Positions 10,125-23,424 of a stretch of 64,000 bases of DNA are shown here, one piece after another; the first letter of the stretch is position 1, and each line of letters starts with the position of its first letter. The DNA lies in contig CM055266.1 of assembly GCA_029237695.1 (NCBI GenBank), forward strand, positions 124,114,569-124,178,568. The letters are read 5' to 3'. The DNA is from Conchocele bisecta (Eukaryota; Mollusca; Bivalvia; Lucinida; Thyasiridae). A program made the position numbers and the translations under genes. The notes under the pieces are model-generated. The model did not search any database, was not told the origin of the DNA, and saw nothing but the letters and a program-made list of their open reading frames with translations.

Positions 10125-13100
10125 TTAAGGATAAATTTAACAATTTTTATTATTCTGAATTTATTACATTATCACAGCCATTTTGGCTGTGATAATGTAA
10201 TATATTCAGTATAATAAAGCATGAAATAAAATGTCTGAATACACAATGTATGTTATTGTATAGAAATATTTATAGATATCTTACATCGGAATAAACACGC
10301 GATCCATGCTATTGAGTGTTAAAATAACCAGACAGCTGTGGTTGGAAAGTGGGTGGGGTAGGGGAAATACGGCCCAATTTTTTTTTTATTCAAATCAAAA
10401 GTTAGCTACCAGCCCACGCGTGTACCAAGTTTTAATTTCTACAGTAGGTTTTATGACTGCAGAGGTAATTTAAACTGAAAATATTAACTTGGTACGGTAC
10501 ACGGGTGGTCTGGGTATTAAATTCATGACAGTAGGGAAGAAAATGTCAAGAAAATGCCAATTTCCGGTTTCATGAAGTCACGCCACACTGTGTCATGACG
10601 TCATCGCAAGATGCAAACTGATTAAAATTATATTTTTAAAGAATATTTACAAATAATACACAGCGAAGAGAATACAGTAATTGTGCGCGCGTTTTCTTGG
10701 AAAACACTACCGGCCATGCAAAATGTTTTTAATTTTATATTACAGTCAAAATAAGTTATTTGAAAACTTGGAGAGAGTCTTGACTAATCTACAATGTTAC
10801 TGTGATTGAGCACCTTCCAGACATGCACTCAAATATATCTAGTTCATAGAAATCATTTCGTAATTTAGATTTCAAAAGATTTACATAATGTGACGTCAAA
10901 AAGCGGAACACGTCGACATGTAAGTATTCATGCGCACAGCATCTTCTTATTGATTATAATCTCAAAAATAGACTAATAAATATGCATATATAGCCGCCGT
11001 GGAAGTGTAGTAAATAGGATATTTCATCGTACATGTTTGAATAGCGGATATAACACACTCGTGTCTATCGGCGTCCGTGCAAGCAACTCATTCGGTACGC
11101 TCACTAGTTGCTTATGCTGAAGCCGACACACACTCATGTATTATTTCCCCTACTTATATTCAAAATTATTTCTCGCTGTAAATATGTCTTGGAATTTCAT
11201 TAGAATGTTGATATGTACAGAGATAAACAAAAAAGAAAATATGATGAATTGCCGTCTGTTATTTTTTAACTATTTATAGCACAAGTTTCCCAGCATGCAA
11301 AGAGTCAAGTCCAATATTCTACCACTAGAATATAAACCCATCACTCGTCTATTGACAATACAAGATACGGGTACCGTAAAAGATTGTAATAGACGCCCGG
11401 TCTATTAGAATCACCATTGTCTCTGAAGTCGTGGGTGGGCATGTAATAGAGGCAAGTGTTATTCAGCAAAGGGAAAATGCTAAAAAATATACAATTTTCT
11501 ACCATCTGAACAAAACAAAACAAAGACATAACGAAGGCACATTACTCTCAAACGTCTGCCAGACTTGATTGTATTGTCCGTCAGTTTATGGACATTTTGG
11601 ACCAAGACGATTCGGGCAACTTTTGGTCATTATGGTACAGTCAGTAAAAATGTTAAAATCCTGGTAATGTATATAATTTATCAAGATAGCGTCAATCGTT
11701 AATGGCGATCAGTACAATGGACAATGGACGTTTTGGCCCGTGGTCATTTCGGTCCCGTATCAGTGCGATTAATTTCGGCCCACGGCCACGTCCTGAACAA
11801 GCCATATTTATTTTTGCTCATCTCCTAGGAAATATCGGCCAACAATCCAACATGATGTCAATTTAACCCATATTCAGGGGTTTAAACATTTGGAAAAATA
11901 CACTCGCGTTCCAGTAGCCTATTTCAATAACATTGCAAAGTATACTTTTCTAGCAAAGTATACTTTGAGGGAGAAATTTTCAATTGAAGGATAAATTTAT
12001 TAATTTTTATTATACTGAATTTATTACATTATCACAGCCATTTTGGCTGTGATAATGTAATAAATTCAGTATAATAACTCTGCGTACTTTTAATCATCAA
12101 ATATATGCATTTGTTAGTTCTAATAAATTCAGTATAATAACTCTGCGTACTTTTAATCATCAAATATATGCATTTGTTAGTTCTATATGAAATAATGCAT
12201 TTCGGGAATAATAAATTATTACTCCCTCAAAGTATACTTTGCTAGTAAAGTATACTTTGTAATGTTCGTGAAATCGGCTAAAGGACTAGTAGAAGCCAAA
12301 TGGGTAAGGGCTGTAACTAATGTTGTGAGAACTTGTAGCCCAAGTCCATTGTACTTATATGCAATAAACTATGTTTAAACTAGAAGCCAAAAGCTACTCG
12401 CCCTTACCAATTTAGCACTCGCCCTGTACAATCCATGTAACTTGACTGAATGTTGGCACGCAAAACATTATTTTCCCACCTTCTGTATACTATTGTACCT
12501 CTCTAACTGTGTACATGTAATTAAACAGCATGTATGTCAATATTTTTTTAGATGAATAGCAAAGTAATATTTTAAATTCACTTAAAACACCCAACTGAAA
12601 TATCACAAAAATCGGGTTACGGTAACACCGAAAGTTGCAAAAAGGACGAAACTACGTAGTTACGAAATCGCCGAAATTGTCTGCGATATTTAGACTTTTT
12701 TCATGTTTTCTGACAACAGGGTTAGCCATATTTGGTTGAAATAAATAGTTAGTAATGTAATAAACAGTATTTCTTTCGGCATCAAAGGATTTCATCAGAA
12801 TATATCAATTTCGTAATGTAATTCTTGAAAAAGCTTCACACTTTTTGGCGAAAAAGAAAGTGCAAACATTGGCCTTCCGCATTCGCGATGTAGGCCACGA
12901 CTCGGTTTGTGGCGCCTCGAGTGGGTATACCCACAATCGTAGTTAACGATTGGATGCTATTTTTAATTATTTTTATTTTGGCAATGGAATTGTACATAGC
13001 ATCAAACGTTGACAAATTTTGTAGAAAACTACGAAATTTGTTCGCTACCGGGCGATCCAGTTTTATATTTTTTTGCTACCCCCCCACCCGACCCAGAAAC

Positions 13101-15589
13101 GACTCGCACCGGGCACCTGTTAAAACACGTGTTTGCATTTTTAGTATTCAGAGTGAGTTAAAACTACTGGGAACGCGTGAGAAGGGAACTTGGCAAATGT
13201 GCTATTGATCGACAGACCCGCACGTGGCTTCGAAAAAACAAAGCAAGTGCCGACAGTACACGCTTCATGATCAATCGCTGATAGATCTACCGCCGACGTC
13301 TTTGGCGACAGTAACCTGTCAATCATGCCTCAGCATAACACTAAAGGCTGAATTTACTTACCAGCGATTGGCTGTATAAATAACTTCGCCACGCGAATAA
13401 CACATGTTTTGAACTGACAGTTATAGTTGCCATGTTTGGCTTGGGGATTATTGAAACTATCGACCATTGATTTTTATTGTCACAGCGGGTAGGCGTGATT
13501 TTAGTGAATAGCGTAATGATGTGATAAATTTGTGGATTATTTTTTTTTACAGGAAAATTATAAATTGAGCATTTTCCAATTTTACCTAGAATTTAGATAG
13601 AGGAAACATTACTCGCCCTGTCGGACTAGTGGACGGTAATGTCTACTCGTCCGAGGATGATAAGCACTCGCCAATGCGAGCGGGCGAATTGAATTTTACA
13701 CCCCTGATATTATACGAGATGGGTTTGAGATGCTTTGAAAATATGCTTTGAAAATGTCGTCTCCGTACCGTGTAAATTTTTTTTGATCGACCTTGTCTGT
13801 GCAAATAGCCACTACTGATGAGAAATTTACTGTGACATCGGAACAGGGCTTCTAAAATTTTCAGTTTATCGGTTCTGGACCGATTTTTGACATCTCGTCC
13901 GAGAAAAATTACCTATTTGCTGCTATTTCCTATCAACCATGTAAATGTAACGATGTTGACACCAAGTAATGTCAATTTTGTGACACATATCCGGGGATAT
14001 CCGTGTTAACAAACATCGTTGTGTGTTTGGTCACAGGCATTCAGCATGTTTCGGCTTTCATCGATATGGTTATACCGATGAAAGCCGAAACACGCCGAAT
14101 GGCTGTGTTTGGTCGCCTTTCAACACATTTCTCCACGTATCGATTTTTCATAACACGCGCGTGATAATTGTTGCAGGTGAAGGTCTCGATAGCTGTAGAG
14201 CGGTTTATAAAATAGACTGGCTTTAGCGTATTTAAAATAAAATAAAGAACCTATGCACTGTGGTTATCCGTGTTCGTAATATTTAATAGTACACATTTCA
14301 TCCCCAAGTTACAAGTAACTGACACAGACTATTCCATATTAAGTGTGGAACTGTTACATTACGCTGTATTAGAGGTAATTTTTGGTATAAATAAAGTACG
14401 TACGAATGGCGTAGATTCTGATGAGACGGCTTGTCGGGATCTACAGTTTGCAAACAGTTTAATAAAGGACAAAGGTACGTCTGTCATTTTAAAAGTATAA
14501 TGATTTGTCTAGAGCTGTCGTTTCGCAATTGTTCCGTCTTGCGAAAACATGCGAATCGTCTCCTAAAGATATGAGAATCGTCTCGCGTTTTTGCCATCTC
14601 GCCTTCCGCTTTTGGAAATATATTTTGCTGTCACCCGAATTATAAAACGCAGGTAACACAGGGCGACTGACCCTGTGTTATAGACAGAACATTCGGGTAA
14701 GATTTGCTCATGCGCGTTGATGCAGATCGCGAAGCAAAATGCGCGATCTTCCATCTGTGGGCGAAGTTGCGAAAAAGCAAGATTGAATACGATAGAACCG
14801 CGTATTTTCGTCTCGCAAGGTCGCGATCATACTTCGCATTTGCGCGATCAACCTATGCTCGATATCGCTAGAACACGAGATGGTAAAATGTCCCCAACAG
14901 GAGACGTAAAAATAGTCGTAGGACACGATTCTCATGTGCTGCTGAAACATGCTTTTATTAAGTAGAACAAATGTGCACAGACACCAATAATTCTTGACAA
15001 AAAACAACATAGTTTGACAAAAACATGAAAATCGTCGTCTTAGGAGAAGATTCTTATGTGCTGCCAATACATGTTTATTGGGGGAAAAACATATTTCGAT
15101 ATGTGTTATTGGTTACTGCATCGCATCGCCGCTTTTTGCCTTACCTTTTTTTCGGGGATTCTGCACCTCCGACTTTTAAATTTCGATGTCATAAAGTTGT
15201 GGAGTAATTATGTGCGAAACTCCGAAATTCCAGAGCCAAATCTTACTAAATAAAGTACTATTTTATTCAATGCCTAATAGTCCCGAAATGGATAAATATG
15301 TGTCGAGTAATTGGTCGTAAATGTGTGTCTATATTGACACCACGTCGGCATTTATCAAAGGTCAGTTCGGCACGACTTTGTAACCTTTGATGTCTCACCA
15401 TCTACTACGTCCCAGCCAATAATGATTACAACCGCACGTGCATATTATGTACGACGTGATCGGACAAAACCGGGCTTATTGTATATTATGCGACTTGCGA
15501 AGATCAAAACGTGTTCACCATCAGTAATAAAAACTAGAAATGTGGCCTGTCGGCACACGAATGCCCCCGCTGGCAGCCAAAGAAAACGA
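10015..15589 (+). repeat. 5.57-kb tandem duplication, copy 1
   Basis: The whole segment is repeated at 15590-21143 with very few differences (small indels and scattered substitutions). It starts inside a MITE (GCATGTTTTAAATTATTC) and ends 54 bases into an AGAAATGTGGCC element, so that element is cut short here but continues in copy 2. It contains a TA-flanked element (11917-12278), a hairpin with arms around CATTATCACAGCCATTTTGG, another hairpin near 14030-14110, and no recognisable gene. All of it lies in the intron before exon ix. Confidence 0.92.
11917..12278. mobile_element. TA-flanked 362-bp DNA element (in copy 1)
   Basis: Inverted ends GCCTATTTCA / TGAAATCGGC, inward AAAGTATACTTT palindromes, TA on both sides (11915-11916, 12279-12280). 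It contains an internal hairpin (about 12005-12077) and a 60-bp internal duplication (AATAAATTCAGTATAATAAC twice). It is the intact counterpart of 1626-3128. Confidence 0.85.
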
Positions 15590-18500
15590 GCATGTTTTAA
15601 ATTATTCTAAAGTACTGTCAAATCATGTTTTTGATGATAAAAATGGAAAATAGAAAATAAACAGCAGACGACAACAAAATTAAGATAGCGGTCTAAGGGT
15701 TAAGGATAAATTTAACAATTTTTATTATACTGAATTTATTACATTATCACAGCCATTTTGGCTGTGATAATGTAATATATTCAGTATAATAAAGCATGAA
15801 ATAAAATGTCTGAATACACAATGTATGTTATTGTATAGAAATATTTATAGATCTTACATCGGAATAAACACGCGATCCATGCTATTGAGTGTTAAAATAA
15901 CCAGACAGCTGTGGTTGGAAAGTGGGTGGGGTAGGGGAAATACGGCCCAATATTCAAATCAAAAGTTAGCTACCAGCCCACGCGTGTACCAAGTTTTAAT
16001 TTTTTTCTACAGTAGGTTTTATGACTGCAGAGGTAATTTAAACTGAAAATATTAACTTGGTACGGTACACGGGTGGTCTGGGTATTAAATTCATGACAGT
16101 AGGGAAGAAAATGTCAAGAAAATGCCAATTTCCGGTTTCATGAAGTCACGCCACACTGTGTCATGACGTCATCGCAAGATGCAAACTGATTAAAATTATA
16201 TTTTTAAAGAATATTTACAAATAATACACAGCGAAGAGAATACAGTAATTGTGCGCGCGTTTTCTTGGAAAACACTACCGGCCATGCAAAATGTTTAATT
16301 TTATTACAGTCAAAATAAGTTATTTGAAAACTTGGAGAGAGTCTTGACTAATCTACAATGTTACTGTGATTGAACACCTTCCAGACATGCACTCAAATAT
16401 ATCTAGTTCATAGAAATCATTTCGTAATTTAGATTTCAAAAGATTTACATAATGTGACGTCAAAAAGCGGAACACGTCGACATGTAAGTATTCATGCGCA
16501 CAGCACTCTTCATTGATTATAATCTCAAAAATAGACTAATAAATATGCATATATAGCCGCCGTGGAAGTGTAGTAAATAGGATATTTCATCGTACATGTT
16601 TGAATAGCGGATATAACACACTCGTGTCTATCGGCGTCCGTGCAAGCAACTCATTCGGTACGCTCACTAGTTGCTTATGCTGAAGCCGACACACACTCAT
16701 GTATTATTTCCCCTACTTATAAATTCAAAATTATTTCTCGCTGTAAATATGTCTTGGAATTTCATTAGAATGTTGATATGTACAGAGATAAACAAAAAAG
16801 AAAATATGATGAATTGCCGTCTGTTATTTTTTAACTATTTATAGCACAAGTTTCCCAGCATGCAAAGAGTCAAGTCCAATATTCTACCACTAGAATATAA
16901 ACCCATCACTCGTCTATTGACAATACAAGATACGGGTACCGTAAAGATTGTAATAGACGCCCGGTCTATTAGAATCACCATTGTCTCTGAAGTCGTGGGT
17001 GGGCATGTAATAGAGGCAAGTGTTATTCAGCAAAGGGAAAATGCTAAAAAATATACAATTTTCTACCATCTGAACAAAACAAAACAAAGACATAACGAAG
17101 GCACATTACTCTCAAACGTCTGCCAGACTTGATTGTATTGTCCGTCAGTTTATGGACATTTTGGACCAAGACGATTCGGCCAACTTTTGGTCATTATGGT
17201 ACAGTCAGTAAAAATGTTAAAATCCTGTTAATGTATATAATTTATCAAGATAGCGTCAATCGTTAATGGCGATCAGTACAATGGACAATGGACGTTTTGG
17301 CCCGTGGTCATTTCGGTCCCGTATCAGTGCGATTAATTTCGGCCCACGGCCACGTCCTGAACAAGCCATATTTATTTTTGCTCATCTCCTAGGAAATATC
17401 GGCCAACAATCCAACATGATGTCAATTTAACCCATATTCAGGGGTTTAAACATTTGGAAAAATACACTTGCGTTCCAGTAGCCTATTTCAATAACATTGC
17501 AAAGTATACTTTTCTAGCAAAGTATACTTTGAGGGAGAAATTTTCAATTGAAGGATAAATTTATTAATTTTTATTATACTGAATTTATTACATTATCACA
17601 GCCATTTTGGCTGTGATAATGTAATAAATTCAGTATAATAACTCTGCGTACTTTTAATCATCAAATATATGCATTTGTTAGTTCTAATAAATTCAGTATA
17701 ATAACTCTGCGTACTTTTAATAATCAAATATATGCATTTGTTAGTTCTATATGAAATAATGCATTTCGGGAATAATAAATTATTACTCCCTCAAAGTATA
17801 CTTTGCTAGTAAAGTATACTTTGTAATGTTCGTGAAATCGGCTAAAGGACTAGTAGAAGCCAAATGGGTAAGGGCTGTAACTAATGTTGTGAGAACTTGT
17901 AGCCCAAGTCCATTGTACTTATATGCAATAAACTATGTTTAAACTAGAAGCCAAAAGCTACTCGCCCTTACCAATTTAGCACTCGCCCTGTACAATCCAT
18001 GTAACTTGACTGAATGTTGGCACGCAAAACATTATTTTCCCACCTGCTGTATACTATTGTACCTCTCTAACTGTGTACATGTAATTAAACAGCATGTATG
18101 TCAATATTTTAGATGAATAGCAAAGTAATATTTTAAATTCACTTAAAATACCCAACTGAAATATCACAAAAATCGGGTTACGGTAACACCGAAAGTTGCA
18201 AAAAGGACGAAACTACGTAGTTACGAAATCGCCGAAATTGTCTGCGATATTTAGACTTTTTTCATGTTTTCTGACAACAGGGTTAGCCATATTTGGTTGA
18301 AATAAATAGTTAGTAATGTAATAAACAGTATTTCTTTTCGGCATCAAAGGATTTCATCAGAATATATCAATTTCGTATGTAATTCTTGAAAAAGCTTCAC
18401 ACTTTTTGGCGAAAAAGAAAGTTGCAAACATTGGCCTTCCGCATTCGCGATGTAGGCCACGACTCGGTTTGTGGTGCCTCGAGTGGGTATACCCACAATC

Positions 18501-21143
18501 GTAGTTAACGATTGGATGCTATTTTTAATTATTTTTATTTTGGCAATGGAATTGTACATAGCATCAAACGTTGACAAATTTTGTAGAAAACTACGAAATT
18601 TGTTCGCTACCGGGCGATCCAGTTTTATATTTTTTGCTACCCCCGACCCAGAAATGACTCGCACCGGGCACCTGTTAAAACACGTGTTTGCATTTTTAGT
18701 ATTCAGAGTGAGTTAAAACTACTGGGAACGCGTGAGAAGGGAACTTGGCAAATGTGCTATTGATCGACAGACCCGCACGTGGCTTCGAAAAAACAAAGCA
18801 AGTGCCGACAGTACACGCTTCATGATCAATCGCTGATAGATCTACCGCCGACGTCTTTGGCGACAGTAACCTGTCAATCATGCCTCAGCATAACACTAAA
18901 GGCTGAATTTACTTACCAGCGATTGGCTGTATAAATAACTTCGCCACGCGAATAACACATGTTTTGAACTGACAGTTATAGTTGCCATGTTTGGCTTGGG
19001 GATTATTGAAACTATCGACCATTGATTTTTATTGTCACAGCGGGTAGGCGTGATTTTAGTGAATAGCGTAATGATGTGATAAATTTGTGGATTATTTTTT
19101 TTTACAGGAAAATTATAAATTGAGCATTTTCCAATTTTACCTAGAATTTAGATAGAGGAAACATTACTCGCCCTGTCGGACTAGTGGACGGTAATGTCTA
19201 CTCGTCCGAGGATGATAAGCACTCGCCAATGCGAGCGGGCGAATTGAATTTTACACCCCTGATATTATACGAGATGGGTTTGAGATGCTTTGAAAATATG
19301 CTTTGAAAATGTCGTCTCCGTACCGTGTAAATTTTGATCGACCTTGTCTGTGCAAATAGCCACTACTGATGAGAAATTTACTGTGACATCGGAACAGGGC
19401 TTCTAAAATTTTCAGTTTATCGGTTCTGGACCGATTTTTGACATCTCGTCCGAGAAAAATTACCTATTTGCTGCTATTTCCTATCAACCATGTAAATGTA
19501 ACGATGTTGACACCAAGTAATGTCAATTTTGTGACACATATCCGGGGATATCCGTGTTAACAAACATCGTTGTGTGTTTGGTCACAGGCATTCAGCATGT
19601 TTCGGCTTTCATCGATATGGTTATACCGATGAAAGCCGAAACACGCCGAATGGCTGTGTTGGTCGCCTTTCAACACATTTCTCCACGTATCGATTTTTCA
19701 TAACACGCGCGTGATAATTGTTGCAGGTGAAGGTCTCGATAGCTGTAGAGCGGTTTATAAAATAGACTGGCTTTAGCGTATTTAAAATAAAATAAAGAAC
19801 CTATGCACTGTGGTTATCCGTGTTCGTAATATTTATAGTACACATTTCATCCCCAAGTTACAAGTAAACTGACACAGACTATTCCATATTAAGTGTGGAA
19901 CTGTTACATTACGCTGTATTAGAGGTAATTTTTGGTATAAATAAAGTACGTACGAATGGCGTAGATTCTGATGAGACGGCTCGTCGGGATCTACAGTTTG
20001 CAAACAGTTTAATAAAGGACAAAGGTACGTCTGTCATTTTAAAAGTATAATGATTTGTCTAGAGCTGTCGTTTCGCAATTGTTCCGTCTTGCGAAAACAT
20101 GCGAATCGTCTCCTAAAGATATGAGAATCGTCTCGTGTTTTTGCCATCTCGCCTTCCGCTTTTGGAAATATATTTTGCTGTCACCCGAATTATAAAACGC
20201 AGGTAACACAGGGCGACTGACCCTGTGTTATAGACAGAACATTCGGGTAAGATTTGCTCATGCGCGTTGATGCAGATCGCGAAGCAAAATGCGCGATCTT
20301 CCATCTGTGGGCGAAGTTGCGAAAAAGCAAGATTGAATACGATAGAACCGCGTATTTTCGTCTCGCAAGGTCGCGATCATACTTCGCATTTGCGCGATCA
20401 ACCTATGCTCGATATCGCTAGAACACGAGATGGTAAAATGTCCCCAACAGGAGACGTAAAAATAGTCGTAGGACACGATTCTCATGTGCTGCTGAAACAT
20501 GCTTTTATTAAGAAGTAGAACAAATGTGCACAGACACCAATAATTCTTGACAAAAAACAACATAGTTTGACAAAAACATGAAAATCGTCGTCTTAGGAGA
20601 AGATTCTTATGTGCTGCCAATACATGTTTATTGGGGGAAAAACATATTTCGATATGTGTTATTGGTTACTGCATCGCATCGCCGCTTTTTGCCTTACCTT
20701 TTTTTCGGGGATTCTGCACCTCCGACTTTTAAATTTCGATGTCATAAAGTTATGGAGTAATTATGTGCGAAACTCCGAAATTCCAGAGCGAAATCTTACT
20801 AAATAAAGTACTATTTTATTCAATGCCTAATAGTCCCGAAATGGATAAATATGTGTCGAGTAATTGGTCGTAAATGTGTGTCTATATTGACATCACGTCG
20901 GCATTTATCAAAGGTCAGTTCGGCACGACTTTGTAACCTTTGATGTCTCACCATCTACTACGTCCCAGCCAATAATGATTACAACCGCACGTGCATATTA
21001 TGTACGACGTGATCGGACAAAACCGGGCTTATTGTATATTATGCGACTTGCGAAGATCAAAACGTGTTCACCATCAGTAATAAAAACTAGAAATGTGGCC
21101 TGTCGGCACACGAATGCCCCCGCTGGCAGCCAAAGAAAACGAG
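15590..21143 (+). repeat. 5.57-kb tandem duplication, copy 2
   Basis: Near-identical to 10015-15589. The two copies meet at ...AAAACGA|GCATG..., where only a single G is shared between the two parental sequences. At its right end the AGAAATGTGGCC element continues into the 168-bp array. One 106-codon minus-strand frame (18344-18664) is open here but broken by small indels in copy 1, which argues against it being a gene. Confidence 0.92.
17481..17842. mobile_element. TA-flanked 362-bp DNA element (in copy 2)
   Basis: Duplicated along with the surrounding segment. It has the same ends and TA flanks (17479-17480, 17843-17844) as 11917-12278, and differs by single bases. Confidence 0.85.
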
Positions 21144-23424
21144 GCATATTTGATTATAAGCCATTTACCCGAGCGTTAAGGTTTCGAACGCACCAAGTCT
21201 GTGACCTTGACCCTGGGCTTAGCGGGGGTGGGACGAATGTGGATTTGTCACAGGGCGGTAGAGGACCATTGGAGCAATGCGTGTGTGAAATGTGAAGCAG
21301 ATCCGAGCAAGGAAACAGAAATTATAAGCCATTTACCCAGCGTTAAGGTTTCGAACGCACCAAGTCTGTGACCTTGACCCTGGGCTTAGCGGGGGTCGGG
21401 ACGAATGTGGATTTGTCACAGGGCGGTAGAGGACCATTGGAGCAATGCGTGTGTGAAATGTGAAGCAGATCCGAGCAAGGAAACATAAATTACTAGAAAT
21501 GTGGCCTGTCGGCACACGAATGCCCCCGCTGGCAGCCAAAGAAAACAAGGCATATTTGAATGTGGATTTGTCACAGGGTGGCAGAGGAGCATTGGAGCAA
21601 TGCGTGTGTGAAATGAGAAGCAGATCCGAGCAAGGAAACAGAAATTATAAGCCATTTACCTGAGCGTTAAGGTTTCGAACGCACCAAGTCTGTGACCTTG
21701 ACCCTGGGCTTAGCGGGGGTGGGACGAATGTGAATTTGTCACAGGGCGGTAGCGGACCATTGGAGCAATGTGTGTGTGAAATGTGAAGCAGATCCGAGCA
21801 AGGAAACAGAACTTATAAGCCATTTACCCGAGCGTTAAGGTTTCAAACGCACCAATTCTGTGACCTTGACCCTGGGCTTAGCGGGGGCGGGATGAATGTG
21901 GATTTGTCACAGGGCGGTAGAGGAACATTGGAGCAATGCGTGTGTGAAATGTGAAGCAGATCCGAGCAAGGAAACAGAAAGTACTAGAAATGTGGCCTGT
22001 CGGCACACGAATGCCCCCGCTGGCAGCCAAAGAAAAGAAGGCATATTTGAATGTGGATTTGTCACAGGGTGGCAGAGGACATTGGAGTAATGCGTGTGTG
22101 AAATGTGAAGCTGATCCGAGCAAGGAAACAGACATTATAAGCTATTTACCCGAGCTTTAAGGTTTCAAACGCACCAAGTCTGTGACCTTGACCCTGGGCT
22201 TAGCGGGGGGCGGCACGAATGTGGATTTGTCACAGGGTGGCAGAGGACCATTGGAGCAATGCGTGTATGAAATGTGAAGCAGATCCGAGCAAGGAAACAG
22301 AAATTATAAGGCATTTACCCAGCGTTAAGGTTTCGAACGCACCAAGTCTGTGACCTTGACCCTGGGCTTGGCGGGGGCGGCACGAATGTGGATTTGTCAC
22401 AGGGTGGCAGAGGATCATTGGAGCAATGCGTGTGTGAAATGTGAAGCAGATCCGAGCAAGGAAACAGAAATTATAAGGCATTTACCCAGCGTTAAGGTTT
22501 CGAACGCACCAAGTCTGTGACCTTGACCCTGGGTTTGCCCGGGGGGCGGCACGAATGTGGATTTGTCACAGGGTGGCAGAGGACATTGGAGCAATGTGTG
22601 TGTGAAATATGAAGCGATCTGAGCAAGGAAACAGAAATTATAGGGATTTACCAGCATTAAGGTTTCGAACGCACCAAGTCTGTGACCTTGACCATGGGCT
22701 TAGCGGGGGCGGCACTAATGTGGATTTGTCACATGGGTGGCAGAGGAACCATTGGAGCAATGCGTGTGTGAAATAGTGAAGCAGTCCGAGCTAGGAAACA
22801 GAAATTATAAGATTTACCCAGCGTAAGGTTTCAAAAGCACTAAGTCTGTGACCTTGACCTGGGCTTAGCGGGGGCGGGACGAATGTGGATTTGTCACAGG
22901 GCGGTAGAGGACGATTGGAGCAATGCGTGTGTGAAATGTGAAGCAGATCCGAGCAAGGAAACAGAAATTATAAGCAATTTAGCCAGCGTTAAGGTTTCAA
23001 AAGCACCAAGTCTGTGACCTTGACCCTGGGCTTAGCGGGGGCGGGACGAATGAGGATTTGTCACAGGGCGGTAGAGGACGATTGGAGCAATGCGTGTGTG
23101 AAATGTGAAGCAGATCCGAGCAAGGAAACAGAAATTATAAGCCATTTACCCAGCGTTAAGGTTTCGAACGCACCAAGTCTGTGACCTTGACCCTGGGCTT
23201 AGCGGGGGCAGGACGAATGTGGATTTGTCACAGGGCGGTAGAGGACGATTGGAGCAATGCGTGTGTGAAATGTGAAGCAGATCCGAGCAAGGAAACAGAA
23301 ATTATAAGCCATTTACCCAGCGTTAAGGTTTCGGGACGTACGTACGTACGTACGTACGTACGTACGTACGTACGGACGCCGGTAACACTATATGCCCCCC
23401 TCACCATTCGGTGGCGGGGGCATA
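21086..23424 (+). mobile_element. Pearl-like element 1 with 168-bp core array
   Basis: Left flank ACTAGAAATGTGGCCTGTCG to AGCCAAAGAAAAC. Then about 13 core units of 168 bp (TGTGACCTTGACCCTGGGCT, GGATTTGTCACAGGG, GAAGCAGATCCGAGCAAGG, CAGCGTTAAGGTTTC). Then (TACG)n at 23336-23374, and a right flank with a hairpin (ATGCCCCCCTCACC / GGTGGCGGGGGCAT). Short copies of the left flank recur inside the array near 21493 and 21985. This is the flank, core array, microsatellite, flank plan described for pearl elements of bivalves. Confidence 0.8.

Noticed and set aside
13812..14440. Hammerhead ribozyme candidates around CTGATGAG (13817, 14417)
   Set aside because: The required stem II and GAAA segment do not follow; 13817 has CTGATGAGAAA with no stem, and 14417 lacks GAAA.
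18344..18664. 106-codon minus-strand frame
   Set aside because: Open in one copy of the tandem duplication but broken by small indels in the other (12770-13100). No domain recognised and no splice context, so most likely chance.
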